Source of the DNA: DASSUW01 sp036520135
Lineage (GTDB): Bacteria; Actinomycetota; Thermoleophilia; Solirubrobacterales; Solirubrobacteraceae
Direction of reading: 5' to 3'
DNA: 18,116 nucleotides
NCBI GenBank assembly: GCA_036520135.1
Contig: DATDKF010000489.1
Span: forward strand, 1-18,116
The notes under the pieces were generated by a model. The model worked only from the letters and a program-made list of their open reading frames with translations, searched no databases and was not told where the DNA came from. This document shows positions 1 through 8,121 of the stretch, one piece after another. A program made the position numbers and the translations under genes. Within the stretch, counting starts at the first letter, position 1. Every line of letters begins with the position of its first letter.

Positions 1-231
1 AGGCGCCAACCGAGGCGCGACGGAATCTCGCGCGGACTCAGCGCGGGGTTCGCCTTACCGGGCAGCCTCGCCTCACGCGGACTGCGCTGTCGCTTCCCGT
101 GCTTGCGGTCGTCTTCATCGCAGTGCCGCACACGCTCGCAAAGGACGACCGGCGCGAGCCTCGATCGAAGCTTCGGAGGCGCCTGGTTCGGCAGGGCGGA
201 GCGGGAGCGCCGGCGCGCTCCTGCTGAACGT
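1..231. other. no confident gene at the left edge
   Basis: I see no convincing gene here. One plus-strand frame is open from base 3 to a stop at 225-227 and contains a hydrophobic stretch (LPVLAVVFIAVPHTLA), so it could be the tail of a gene that starts outside the window, but it matches no family I recognise. Minus-strand frames across this stretch are rich in Arg, Pro and Ser and look like shadows. Confidence 0.4.
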
Positions 232-933
232 TCAAAGCCGCAGGCCGGCGGTGGCGGACATCATGGGCGCTCGGCGCATGTGAACAGTGGCGATGATCTC
301 CTCCGGGTCGATGCCCTGGAGGTAGATCGAGGTCGTGCCGAGGTTGGCGTGGCCGAGCTGGCGTTGGATGATGTTCAGTGGCACGCCCTCGCGCGCGAGT
401 TCGAGGCGTGCGCGTGGCGCAGCTGGTGTGGGGCGAAGCGCCGCCGGACGCCGGCCTGCGCGGCGAGTCGGCGGAACTCGGTTCGCACGGCGGCACCTGA
501 CCACGGTCGTCCGCGGGTGCGACCGTCGATGATGCAGAACAGCGGTCCGACCGGAAGGTCGGCGCGTGCGTGCAGCCACGGCCGCAGCTCTTCCCAGCCC
601 CACTCATCCATCCCCACCTCGCGTCGGCGACCGCCCTTGCCGATGCGGACGAGGATCGACCCTCGCCGGTGGTCGAGGTCGCGCTCGGCGAGCGCGAGCG
701 CTTCCTGGAGGCGCAGGCCGGCGCGCCAGAGGACGACGATCATCGCTCGCACGCGCCAGCCGTGCCGGTCATCGGCGGTGCGGCGCATGGACCGCGACGA
801 TCTCCTCCACCGTCGGCGGGTCGGCCGGGTAGCGCATGCCCTTGTTGCGCGGCGGGCGGCCAGCGTGATAGCCGGGCAACGTGGCCGGCGAGCGGCGCCG
901 CCCTGCCGCGTCGAGCACTGGCAAGTCGGTCAT
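232..933 (-). pseudogene. tyrosine recombinase (XerC/D-like integrase), two compensating frameshifts
   Basis: Site-specific DNA recombinase of the phage-integrase family, apparently catalytic domain only (about 233 residues when repaired). The start is ATG 933-931, preceded by AAAGGAGG at 946-939. Frame 1 reads MTDLPVLDAAGRRR... and hits a stop just after VEEIVAVHAPHRR. From base 788 the protein continues in a second frame (MRRTADDRHGWRVRAM...), which suggests one extra base near 789. That frame runs to HQLRHAHA and is then lost. The original frame resumes with ELAREGVPLNIIQRQLGH and ends at 232, which suggests one missing base near 408. All the catalytic elements are present across the pieces: Arg in AGLRLQEAL, Lys in IGKGGRRREV, HxLR in HQLRHAHA, the second His in LGHANLGTT, and Tyr in SIYLQGI. 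No separate N-terminal arm-binding domain is visible. The pair of opposite indels could be real decay or assembly error. Confidence 0.85.
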
Positions 934-1146
934 GAAGACCTCCTTTGGTGGGACAGCAGATACGGCGCTGCCCTACACCGCCGACGGAGGCCAGGCTTCC
1001 ATTCGCCCTAAGAAACCGAACGCCTCCCCGAGCCCAGACCCGCGACTCGAGACCACCGGTGCTCGTCCCAAGCGGACCTCTCGGGATAGACCAACGAGCC
1101 GCTCGCTGCCACGACGCGAAGGCGAGCGTCACGACCAGTTAGAGCA
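934..1146. other. spacer upstream of the integrase
   Basis: Between the integrase start and the methyltransferase stop I find only the integrase ribosome site (CCTCCTTT at 939-946 on the plus strand). No further gene, clear promoter or repeat is recognised. Confidence 0.4.
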
Positions 1147-1944
1147 CTACGGGGTCACTTCCCGCGCTCGGACGTCGGCGACTACAACGCGGTACCAGCC
1201 GCGAAGCCGGACGGCCCCGTCGTCGTCGGTGAAGTCAACTAGCGCGTGGCGGAGCGCGTCGGCAACGGCTTCTTCGCCCGAGTGTCGGAGGGCCAGCGCG
1301 GTCGGTCCCGCTCCGGCGAAGGCGCGCATTGCTGTATCGGCGTCCTTGAAGACGGTGAGCGACTGGACGTCGTCGTCTTCGCGCGGCTTGAGGCCGGCCA
1401 TAGCAAGCACCTCTTCGAGTCGGCCGGGGGCGGACAGGGCGAACATGCCGCCCTGCTTCATCACCTCCAGCGCCTCAGCGGGGAACAGCGGGAAGAGCGG
1501 CTGGAAGACCTGGGTGATCCCCGCTTCGGGAACACGCGTGGGGATCACGACCACAACCTGTCGCCGCGCGACCCGTCGCGCCTCGGCCAGCGCCCGAGCC
1601 TTGTCGTCGGCGAACTGAAACGAACTGAAACCTGTCACGACATCGAACCAGCCCTCGCCCCAGGGCAGGTCCTCCAAGTCGCCGACTCGTAGATCGGCCT
1701 CCGGCGTGCGCTCGGCGGCGATCTCGACCAGCGCTCCCGCGGCGTCGATGCCGGCAACCGTGGCCCCACGAGCGGCGGCCAGCTGAAGGAAGCGGCCGGC
1801 CCCGCACCCGCAATCGAGCACCGAGCTCGCGGGGCCGATGGCCGTCCGGTCCAACACGTGCTCATAGACCAGCCCACCCCAGCCACCGGGCCCTTCCCAC
1901 GTCTCGGCCCAATCGCCGGCGCGCGCCCCGAACAACGTCCCCAC
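1147..1944 (-). CDS. class I SAM-dependent methyltransferase, 5' end frameshifted
   Basis: Methyltransferase of the Methyltransf_11/UbiE-like Rossmann group; the substrate cannot be told. Residues 43-51 (LDCGCGAGR) are SAM motif I, Asp67 in VAGIDAAG ends beta-2, GDLEDLPW (88-95) matches motif II, and FDVVTGFSSFQF follows. The open frame starts at GTG 1944-1942, which has no ribosome site. A much better start, ATG 1982-1980 with AGGAGG at 1996-1991, lies in another frame and reads MENGELSGGSAGRWG before running out of frame. One missing G in the run at about 1943-1947 would join that leader to GTLFGARAGDWAETW. So the intact gene was probably 1147-1982, and this copy has either lost one base or carries an assembly error. 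The C-terminal half (motifs onward to REVTP) is in frame throughout. Confidence 0.85.
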   Translation of the reverse strand: MGTLFGARAGDWAETWEGPGGWGGLVYEHVLDRTAIGPASSVLDCGCGAGRFLQLAAARGATVAGIDAAGALVEIAAERTPEADLRVGDLEDLPWGEGWFDVVTGFSSFQFADDKARALAEARRVARRQVVVVIPTRVPEAGITQVFQPLFPLFPAEALEVMKQGGMFALSAPGRLEEVLAMAGLKPREDDDVQSLTVFKDADTAMRAFAGAGPTALALRHSGEEAVADALRHALVDFTDDDGAVRLRGWYRVVVADVRAREVTP

Positions 1945-1979
1945 CGCCCCGCGCTACCGCCCGACAGCTCTCCATTCTC

Positions 1980-1996
1980 CATCGCCGTCACCTCCT
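1980..1996 (-). promoter_or_regulatory. ribosome binding site and ATG of the methyltransferase, now out of frame
   Basis: On the minus strand AGGAGG (1996-1991) is followed by 8 bases and ATG (1982-1980). This is an ideal start context, but translation from it runs into a different frame from the methyltransferase body. It also overlaps the TGA stop of the small upstream frame at 1998-1996. Confidence 0.7.
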
Positions 1997-2145
1997 CAGA
2001 GGGCCTCGATCGTACCCCGCGCATCCCCTGGGGCCAGCTCGGCACCTGGCGCGAAGGACCGCGCACCGACGACTCTCTCGATGTAGGCGGCGAAAACAGC
2101 TTCACCGGCACCGGCAATCGCGCCGGACGATCGACCGGTCGGCAC
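1996..2145 (-). CDS. possible small ORF or 3' fragment upstream of the methyltransferase
   Basis: A 49-codon frame (GTG 2145-2143, ending GTIEAL) lies directly upstream of the methyltransferase ribosome site, so the two would be coupled if both were translated. The stretch AVFAAYIERVVGAR followed by SFAPGAELAPGD has protein-like composition and normal high-GC third positions. The only start is a GTG embedded in a GGGAGGTG, leaving no room for a ribosome site. It may therefore be the tail of a longer gene whose upstream part is lost. No family is recognised. Confidence 0.25.
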   Translation of the reverse strand: MPTGRSSGAIAGAGEAVFAAYIERVVGARSFAPGAELAPGDARGTIEAL

Positions 2146-2285
2146 CTCCCTTTTGGCAGGGGCCCGCCGCCTGGCGCAGCGACGAGGATGCGTCGGAGTC
2201 ACAGCGCGTCGAGGCCCTTTCCGCGTTCGTGGAGAACGAGCACGTCTCGGGCGTCTTCGAAGTGATCGACACCGTCGAGGACTGA
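2128..2285 (+). pseudogene. C-terminal fragment of an unidentified protein
   Basis: An open plus-strand frame ending at TGA 2283-2285 reads ...AAWRSDEDASESQRVEAL then SAFVENEHVSGVFEVIDTVED. The pattern (Trp-x-Ser-x-Glu/Asp, a helix, then a final beta strand) recalls the end of dimeric alpha-beta barrel proteins such as antibiotic-biosynthesis-monooxygenase-like proteins. The match is weak and from memory. No start codon lies in this frame before the fragment, so it looks like a remnant. It overlaps the opposite-strand small ORF. Confidence 0.3.
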
Positions 2286-2362
2286 CGCCGTTGAACTGGG
2301 GCGCGGCCCCTCTCGTTGACCGCTCGTCGCGTGGACCGCGCCTGAGCGAGCGTCGCCGACTG

Positions 2363-2383
2363 GCGACCGGCGACCGGCGACCG
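2363..2383. repeat. 3 x 7-bp tandem repeat (GCGACCG)
   Basis: Three perfect tandem copies of GCGACCG sit about 95 bases upstream of the esterase start, in the non-coding stretch 2286-2477. They could be a direct-repeat regulator site or simple slippage; nothing distinguishes the two. Confidence 0.6.
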
Positions 2384-2477
2384 ACACTGGTGTCTCACGG
2401 ATGCGAGCAGCCACCCGTGGCGCGACAGTGGGCTGCGTGCAATACGCGCCCATCGCGGCCAACCAGGAGGCAGCCTC

Positions 2478-3464
2478 GTGACCAGCATCGCCGACCGCTC
2501 CCAGCTCGACGCCGCGCAGGACCCGGCCATCGACCGCCGCAGCCGTGCGTTCCTCGCGGAGCTCAACAAGGACAGCACACCGTTCTGGGAGCTGCCGGGT
2601 GAGGAGCCGCGCAACATCGTCACCGCGCTACAGAACCGGACGCCGGTGGACATGTCCGGCATCGAGATCGACGAGCGCCTGCTCACCGTCTCCGGCCGGA
2701 CCGTCCGCCTGCACGTCGTGCGTCCTGACGGTGCGAGCAGCACGGTGCCGGCGTTCATGTTCTTCCATGGCGCTGTGTGGATCGCCGGCAACTTCGAGAA
2801 CCACAAGCGCCTGGTCCGCGACCTGGTCGTCGGGTCCCAGGCCGCGGCCGTGTTCGTTGAGTACACGCCGGTCCCGGACGCCCGGTTCCCGGTCCAGGTC
2901 AATGAGGCGTACGAGGCCACCGTCTGGGTGACCGAGAACGGCGGCGACATCGGCGTCGCGAGCGACAGGCTGGCCGTCTCCGGCAACAGCGTCGGCGGGA
3001 ACATGGCTGCGGCGGTCACGCTGATGGCACACGACAAGGGCGGTGCGAACATCGCCTTCCAGCAGCTGCTTTGGCCGGCGTTGGACACCGACCTCGACAC
3101 CGGCTCCTACCGCGCGTACGGCGAAGGCCGCTTCCTGCCGCGGGCGTTCATGCAGTACGGCTGGGACCACTACGCGCCGGATGCCGATGACCGCAGGCAC
3201 CGATACGTCGCGCCGCTCCAGGCGACGATCGAGCAGCTCCGCGGCCTACCGCCGACGCTCATCCAGACCGCCGAGAACGACGTGCTCCGCGACGAGGGTG
3301 AGGCGTACGCCCGCAAGCTCGACGAGGCGGGGGTGGATGTGACGTGCGTGCGCTACAACGGCGCGATCCACGACTTCGCGCTCCTCAATGCGCTGCTCGA
3401 CGTTCCCAGCACCAGGGCGGCGCTGCGCGAGGCCGCCGCCGAGCTCGCGCGCCACCTGCACTGA
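2478..3464 (+). CDS. alpha/beta hydrolase, HSL-type esterase
   Basis: Predicted cytosolic carboxylesterase of the hormone-sensitive-lipase (Abhydrolase_3) group, 328 aa, with no signal peptide. The start is GTG 2478 with AGGAGG at 2465-2470, 7 bases upstream. The oxyanion-hole region is HGAVW (97-101), where most relatives have HGGGW. The nucleophile elbow is GNSVGG with Ser171, where the usual form is GDSAGG. The catalytic acid is Asp268 in AENDVLRDEG and the catalytic base is His298 in GAIHDF, so the triad is complete. Spacing and length are normal for the family. The physiological substrate is unknown. It converges on the LAL regulator with only 10 bases between stops. It is intact, unlike several neighbours to either side. 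Confidence 0.9.
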   Translation: MTSIADRSQLDAAQDPAIDRRSRAFLAELNKDSTPFWELPGEEPRNIVTALQNRTPVDMSGIEIDERLLTVSGRTVRLHVVRPDGASSTVPAFMFFHGAVWIAGNFENHKRLVRDLVVGSQAAAVFVEYTPVPDARFPVQVNEAYEATVWVTENGGDIGVASDRLAVSGNSVGGNMAAAVTLMAHDKGGANIAFQQLLWPALDTDLDTGSYRAYGEGRFLPRAFMQYGWDHYAPDADDRRHRYVAPLQATIEQLRGLPPTLIQTAENDVLRDEGEAYARKLDEAGVDVTCVRYNGAIHDFALLNALLDVPSTRAALREAAAELARHLH

Positions 3465-3474
3465 CGAGCACATC

Positions 3475-6225
3475 TCAGGAGGCTCGGCTGCGCGATTCGC
3501 CCCCGAGCACGAGCTGGAGCTCGTGGCGCGAGGTGATGCCGAGCTTCGCGAACACCTTGCGCAGGTGGTATTCGACCGTACGCCGGCTGATGAACAACCG
3601 CGCGCCGATCTCCGGATTCGAGAGGCCGTCACGCGCGAGCTCCGCGATCTGTGCCTCGTGGCGAGTGAGCGCGTCGCGCGTCTCGACGCCCCGCTTGCGA
3701 GCGGTCTCGGCGGTCGCCTGCAGCTCGCGCGCGGCGCGTTCCGCGAACGCCTGCATGCCCATCGCGGCGAACATGTCGTACGCGGTACGCAGTTGCGCAC
3801 GGGCGTCGACGCGCCGGCGCTCGCGCCGGAGCCATTCGCCATAGACGAGTCGCGTGCGCGCGAGCGCGACCCGGAACCGCGTGCGCCCGAGCCGATCGAT
3901 CGCCTCCACGTACAGCGGCTCGGGCGCCTCGTTCTCGCTCAGCAGCGCTCGCGACCGCGCCTGGATCCCGAGTCCCCAGTCGGTGCCCGCCACGCGTGTC
4001 GTCTCGCAAAGTCGCCGCAGCGCGTCGGCGCCCCGCGTCGGCATCCCGCTGCGGGCGCACGCCTCGATCAGCTCCGGCAGCGCCCACGTCGACCAAAGCT
4101 CGGCCGGGTGCCCGCTGGCCTCCTCGGCTGCGGCAAGCGCCTCCTGGTAATGACCGAGGCCGTTGAAGAGCAGGGCAGTCGCCGACTGCGTCACAGCCAG
4201 CCCCATCCCGTCGCCGCCGGGAACGATTTCCTTCTTGCTGGCATCGATCAGCTTGAAGACCTCCGTTTCGCGACCTTGCAGCGCGGCGAGCGCAAGCGCG
4301 CCATAGGGCGCGAGGTAGCTGCCGGTCGCGTCGGCGACCGCCATTGCCTCATCGATGAGCGACGCCGCCGCGGGAAGATCCCCGAAGTACAGGTGCAGCG
4401 TGATCCACGAGCTCAGGGCAACCGGAAGCACGGCGAGTGCGCCGGCATCGCGAACGAGCTGCACATGGCGGCTCGCAAGCGCATGCCAGCCCTCGTCGTC
4501 CCATAGCGCCATGGCGCTGCGGCCGGCGACCCACAACCAACGGAGTCCATCTTCGGGCGAGAGACCGTCGCTGCGGAACTCGCGGAGCGCACGCTGCAGC
4601 GCCGGCCCCCCGGCGGCGTAGCCCTCGGTGACGAGCTGCGCGAGGCCATCGAGCAGCAGATCCGGCGCGCGCGCGGGACTCTCAGGCGGCGGCGCGGAGC
4701 GAGCGGCCGCCGCCACCTCGAACACACCGCACCGGCTCCCGCCGATCAGTCGACCAGCGAAGATCGCCCCTGACAATGCGTCCAGGTATGTCTCCCGCGC
4801 GAGTCTCACATCGAGCGTCTCAAGCCGCTTGGCCGCTCTGAGCAGCAGCGGAGGAGCATCGCCGCCGCGACTCACGGAGAACGCGATCTGAGCGCCCAAC
4901 AGATCTACACGCGCCGCCACGAGATCCGCGAGCGGTCCCGCCCGCGCAATCGCCAGCAGCCGGCGGGCTGCATCGGACTCGCCGGCCAGGTGCTTGGCTT
5001 GCGCCGCGGCGAGTGCGCGTTGTGCGCGGCGCCCGGGCTCGAGCGTCAGGCCGGTCGCCTGCTCCAGGAAGGCGGCGGCTGCCGCCAGACCGCCGCGCGC
5101 CTGGGCTCGGCCGGCGCAACGCTCGAGCTCGTCGGCGACGTCCTCGTCCGGGCCCGACGTGGCCTGCGCACGATGCCACGCGCGGCGGTCGGGGTCGATC
5201 TTGGGATCGGTGACCTCAGCCAGCGCAGCGTGCACTTCCTGCCGCTCCGGCAGCGATGCGGCGCGGTAGACCGCCGAGCGCGCCAGCGGGTGACGAAACC
5301 GCACACGCGGGCCGAACTCGACGAACCGCGCCGCGGCGGCCGGTGCGGCGGCCGCGACGGTGATCCCGAGCCGCTGGCCCGCTCGCCACACCAGCACCGG
5401 GTCGCCGATCGGCTCCGCGGCTGCGACGAGGAGCAGCCGCCGGCTTGGTGCCGGCAGCGGATCGAGCCGCCGCCGGAAGGCCTCCTCGATCCCGCTCTCC
5501 AGCGACAGGGCATCGGGCAGCCCGAACCCTCCCGCCAACTCCGCCGGCGCCAGGCCCCGCGGCAACTCCAGCAATGCGAGGGGGTTTCCCCGCGTTTCGG
5601 CGACGATGCGATCACAGACGCGCTCGTCCAGTGGCGCATGCAGCGCCGAGGCGAGCAGCACGCGCGCGTCGTTGTCGTGCAAGCCCTCGACGACGAGTTG
5701 CGGCAACCCCACCAGCTTGTCGCTCGTCGCACGCGCGGCGATCACCAGAGCCACCGATTCCGCGGTCAGGCGACGGGCCACGAACGCGAGCAGCTGCGCT
5801 GACGCCCGGTCCAACCAGTGCCAGTCGTCGATCACGCAGAGCAGCGGGCGCTCCTTGGCCGCTTCGCCTAGCAGACTGAGGGCGGCCAGTCCCACGAGGA
5901 AGCGATCCGGCGGATCGCCCGCGTGCCGACCGAACGCCGTGTCGAGCGCATCGCGCTGAGGCCCAGGAAGCCGCTGGAGCAAATCGAGCATCGGCGCGGA
6001 CAGCTGGTGGAGGGCCCCGAACGCAAGCTCGACCTCCGACTCCACACCGACAACTCGCGCGACCCGGAAGTCCTGAGCCGACTCGATCGCGTACTCGAGA
6101 AGGGCCGTCTTTCCTATGCCCGGCTCACCTGCCACGACGAGGGTTCGGCTCTCGCCTGCCCGGACCGCGGTAAGCAGCCGGTCCAGCGCCTGCTGCTCCC
6201 TGCGCCGACCCAGCAACACGGCCAC
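3475..6225 (-). CDS. LAL-family transcriptional regulator (AAA ATPase plus LuxR helix-turn-helix)
   Basis: Large ATP-dependent regulator of the LuxR/MalT-like (LAL) type, 916 aa. The N-terminal AAA/STAND ATPase has Walker A GEPGIGKT (33-40) and Walker B LLCVIDDWHWLD (128-139). A long alpha-helical, TPR-like middle follows (roughly 350-840). The C-terminal LuxR helix-turn-helix (about 853-910) has LSNPEIGARLFISRRTVEYH and KVFAKLGITSRHEL, the classic GerE-type pattern. The start is GTG 6225-6223, the first start after an in-frame stop; a second GTG two codons downstream is also possible. Such proteins usually bind an unknown inducer and activate nearby genes. The histidine kinase lies 88 bases upstream on the same strand, so they may share a transcript. 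No receiver domain is visible, so phosphotransfer from the kinase is not supported by the sequence. The frame is unbroken over 2.7 kb. Confidence 0.93.
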   Translation of the reverse strand: MAVLLGRRREQQALDRLLTAVRAGESRTLVVAGEPGIGKTALLEYAIESAQDFRVARVVGVESEVELAFGALHQLSAPMLDLLQRLPGPQRDALDTAFGRHAGDPPDRFLVGLAALSLLGEAAKERPLLCVIDDWHWLDRASAQLLAFVARRLTAESVALVIAARATSDKLVGLPQLVVEGLHDNDARVLLASALHAPLDERVCDRIVAETRGNPLALLELPRGLAPAELAGGFGLPDALSLESGIEEAFRRRLDPLPAPSRRLLLVAAAEPIGDPVLVWRAGQRLGITVAAAAPAAAARFVEFGPRVRFRHPLARSAVYRAASLPERQEVHAALAEVTDPKIDPDRRAWHRAQATSGPDEDVADELERCAGRAQARGGLAAAAAFLEQATGLTLEPGRRAQRALAAAQAKHLAGESDAARRLLAIARAGPLADLVAARVDLLGAQIAFSVSRGGDAPPLLLRAAKRLETLDVRLARETYLDALSGAIFAGRLIGGSRCGVFEVAAAARSAPPPESPARAPDLLLDGLAQLVTEGYAAGGPALQRALREFRSDGLSPEDGLRWLWVAGRSAMALWDDEGWHALASRHVQLVRDAGALAVLPVALSSWITLHLYFGDLPAAASLIDEAMAVADATGSYLAPYGALALAALQGRETEVFKLIDASKKEIVPGGDGMGLAVTQSATALLFNGLGHYQEALAAAEEASGHPAELWSTWALPELIEACARSGMPTRGADALRRLCETTRVAGTDWGLGIQARSRALLSENEAPEPLYVEAIDRLGRTRFRVALARTRLVYGEWLRRERRRVDARAQLRTAYDMFAAMGMQAFAERAARELQATAETARKRGVETRDALTRHEAQIAELARDGLSNPEIGARLFISRRTVEYHLRKVFAKLGITSRHELQLVLGGESRSRAS

Positions 6226-6313
6226 GGATCGAGCTTGCGATCCAGCTCGGGGACCGGCAATCGGTTTCTCCGATCACGAAGGAGGAAGGAGCGATCGCCG
6301 GCGGCGCGTGGGT
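6226..6313. other. gap between the kinase and the LAL regulator
   Basis: 88 bases with no terminator followed by a T run. A 5-bp hairpin (ATCGG/CCGAT at 6260-6274) is too weak to call. Read-through from the kinase into the regulator is therefore plausible. Confidence 0.4.
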
Positions 6314-7987
6314 CTAGCCGGGGAGGGGGATGTCGGCGGTGACGACGGTGCCTGAATCGGTTGGGCTCTTGACATCGAGCCGACCGTCGAGGACCGCGAG
6401 CCGGTCCGCCAGTCCGCGCAGGCCGCTCCCGTCCGGCCGCGCGCCGCCCGCGCCGTCGTCCCGGACACGAACTCGCAACCTCCCGTCGTCCACGCGCGCC
6501 GTCACCCAGGCGCGGCGGGCACCCGAATGTTTGGCGACGTTGGTCAGCGCCTCGGCAACGACGAAATAGGCGGGTCGCCTCGACGGCGGCGGGGATCTGC
6601 CCGGCCACACTCCGTTCTCGACCCGCATCGGCATCCGCGCGGCGAGGGCTTCCACGCCGGCCCGCAGGCCGCCGTGCGTGAGGGCCGAGGGCAGGATTCC
6701 GTGTACGAGTTCGCGTAGCTCGGTCGTTGCCTGCTCTGCTTGGTCGAGCGCCTCGGTCACCAGCGCCGGGCCATCGTTGCCGTTCTTCTTGAGCGCCTGG
6801 CGCGCCAGCTTGAGGGTGACGACCGTGTGGATCAGGCGCTGCTGGGCACCGTCGTGCAGATCGCGAACCACCTGCCGGCGCTCCGCGTCGGCCGTCGTCA
6901 CGATCCGTGCTCGTGACGCCGCGAGCTGCGAACGAGCCTCGATGTTCGAGATCGCGGTGGCGACCAGCTCGGTGAACCGCCCGATGCGCGCTTCGGCGTC
7001 GGCCGGCATCGCCTCGGGCTGCCGCGTCACGGCGACCATCGCGCCCCACAGCCGTCCTTCGACGACGATCGCCGTGCCGACCCCGGAGCGGACGCGGAGG
7101 CTGCGTGCGTGCGCCCCGATGGCACCGCTGGCCTCCGCATAGTCGTCGATCCGTGCGGGCCGCCCGGTTCGACGCACTCGTGCGGCGACGCTCTCCCCTT
7201 CCAGGCTCATCCTGGTGCCGATCGGTATGAGAGCGTCACGCTCGCCCCAATCCGCGGCGACGGTGGCTGTCCCGTCGTCCTCGTAGCGATACATCGTCGC
7301 CATGCCGGCGCCCAGCAACCGGCCCACCTCCTCGGCGACCGCCGCGAAGACCTCGGATGGCGGCGACTCCCGCGCGACCAGCGTCGCCAGGCGCCGCAGC
7401 GCCGCCTGCTCGTCGGCGAGCCGCTGGAGCTCGTCCCGCGCCTGGACGTTCGACACGGCCGTGGCCACGAGCTCGGTGAAGCGCGCGATGCGGCCCTCGA
7501 TGTCGTCCGGGAATGGGCCCGGCCCGCTCGAGCCGGCGAAGCTCACACCCCAGGTGCGTCCGTCGACCTGGATCGGGACGCCGACTGACGTGCGGATGCC
7601 ACGACGCCGCGCGTCCCGGCCGAACGGACTGGGCGCCAGAAATACGGCGTCCAGCGGGCGCCGCTCACCGAGGGGAAAGCTCACGCCCGTCGCACTCCAG
7701 CCGGCAACGAGCGTGATGGCGTTGTCCGATTCGAACCGCATCAGCACCGTCGCATCGGCCCCGACGAGCCGCGCGATCTCCTCGTTGACCGCCGCGAAGA
7801 GGTCGTTCTGCGACACGCCCCGGGCCACGAGCGTGGCGACGCGCCGCAAGGCAGCGTGCTCGGCCACGATCCGCGCCATCTCGTCCCGCGAGCCGATGCG
7901 CACGACCTGTCTCCGGTCCGTGCCGACGGCATGCGGATGCCTGATCGGCATCGCTCGAGCGGCTGCGTCGGAGCGGGCGTGCGGCAT
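6314..7987 (-). CDS. two-GAF sensor histidine kinase (NarL/HisKA_3 type)
   Basis: Soluble sensor kinase, 557 aa from ATG 7987-7985 (a TTG at 8005 would add six residues). No membrane segment is seen. GAF domain 1 spans about 45-185 and GAF domain 2 about 195-350, separated by matching linkers (EHAALRRVATLVARG and EQAALRRLATLVARE), which suggests an internal duplication. GAF 1 is about 18 residues shorter in its middle. The HisKA_3 dimerisation box has His378 in RDLHDGAQQRL, and the HATPase has N-box Asn483 in EALTNVAKHS, RDDGAGGA (509-516) and GSGLRGLADRL (520-530). Residues 464-471 (RSPPPSRR) do not fit the family, while the neighbouring frame over the same bases (about 6572-6600) reads QIPAAVEAT, as expected. 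This points to one lost and one gained base. Kinases of this type normally pair with a receiver-HTH regulator, which is not in the window. Confidence 0.9.
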   Translation of the reverse strand: MPHARSDAAARAMPIRHPHAVGTDRRQVVRIGSRDEMARIVAEHAALRRVATLVARGVSQNDLFAAVNEEIARLVGADATVLMRFESDNAITLVAGWSATGVSFPLGERRPLDAVFLAPSPFGRDARRRGIRTSVGVPIQVDGRTWGVSFAGSSGPGPFPDDIEGRIARFTELVATAVSNVQARDELQRLADEQAALRRLATLVARESPPSEVFAAVAEEVGRLLGAGMATMYRYEDDGTATVAADWGERDALIPIGTRMSLEGESVAARVRRTGRPARIDDYAEASGAIGAHARSLRVRSGVGTAIVVEGRLWGAMVAVTRQPEAMPADAEARIGRFTELVATAISNIEARSQLAASRARIVTTADAERRQVVRDLHDGAQQRLIHTVVTLKLARQALKKNGNDGPALVTEALDQAEQATTELRELVHGILPSALTHGGLRAGVEALAARMPMRVENGVWPGRSPPPSRRPAYFVVAEALTNVAKHSGARRAWVTARVDDGRLRVRVRDDGAGGARPDGSGLRGLADRLAVLDGRLDVKSPTDSGTVVTADIPLPG

Positions 7988-8121
7988 GCCGCAAATATCA
8001 CCCAACGGTTGCGCGCTCGCATCCGCGAGGCACCAGTGTGTGACCCCGTAAGGGACCTGCCAACCGGTCGATCGTCAGGACTGAACGAAGGGCACCGACG
8101 GGCGACCTAGCGTGAAGCCGC

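Noticed and set aside
2102..3100. A 332-codon minus-strand frame opposite the esterase.
   Set aside because: It is the shadow of the esterase, which has a complete catalytic triad and a strong ribosome site.
3388..4506. A long plus-strand frame opposite the LAL regulator.
   Set aside because: It is a shadow of a 916-codon gene with clear ATPase and helix-turn-helix motifs.
6260..6274. A 5-bp hairpin ATCGG/CCGAT between the kinase and the LAL gene.
   Set aside because: It is too short and has no T run, so it is not a credible terminator or operator.
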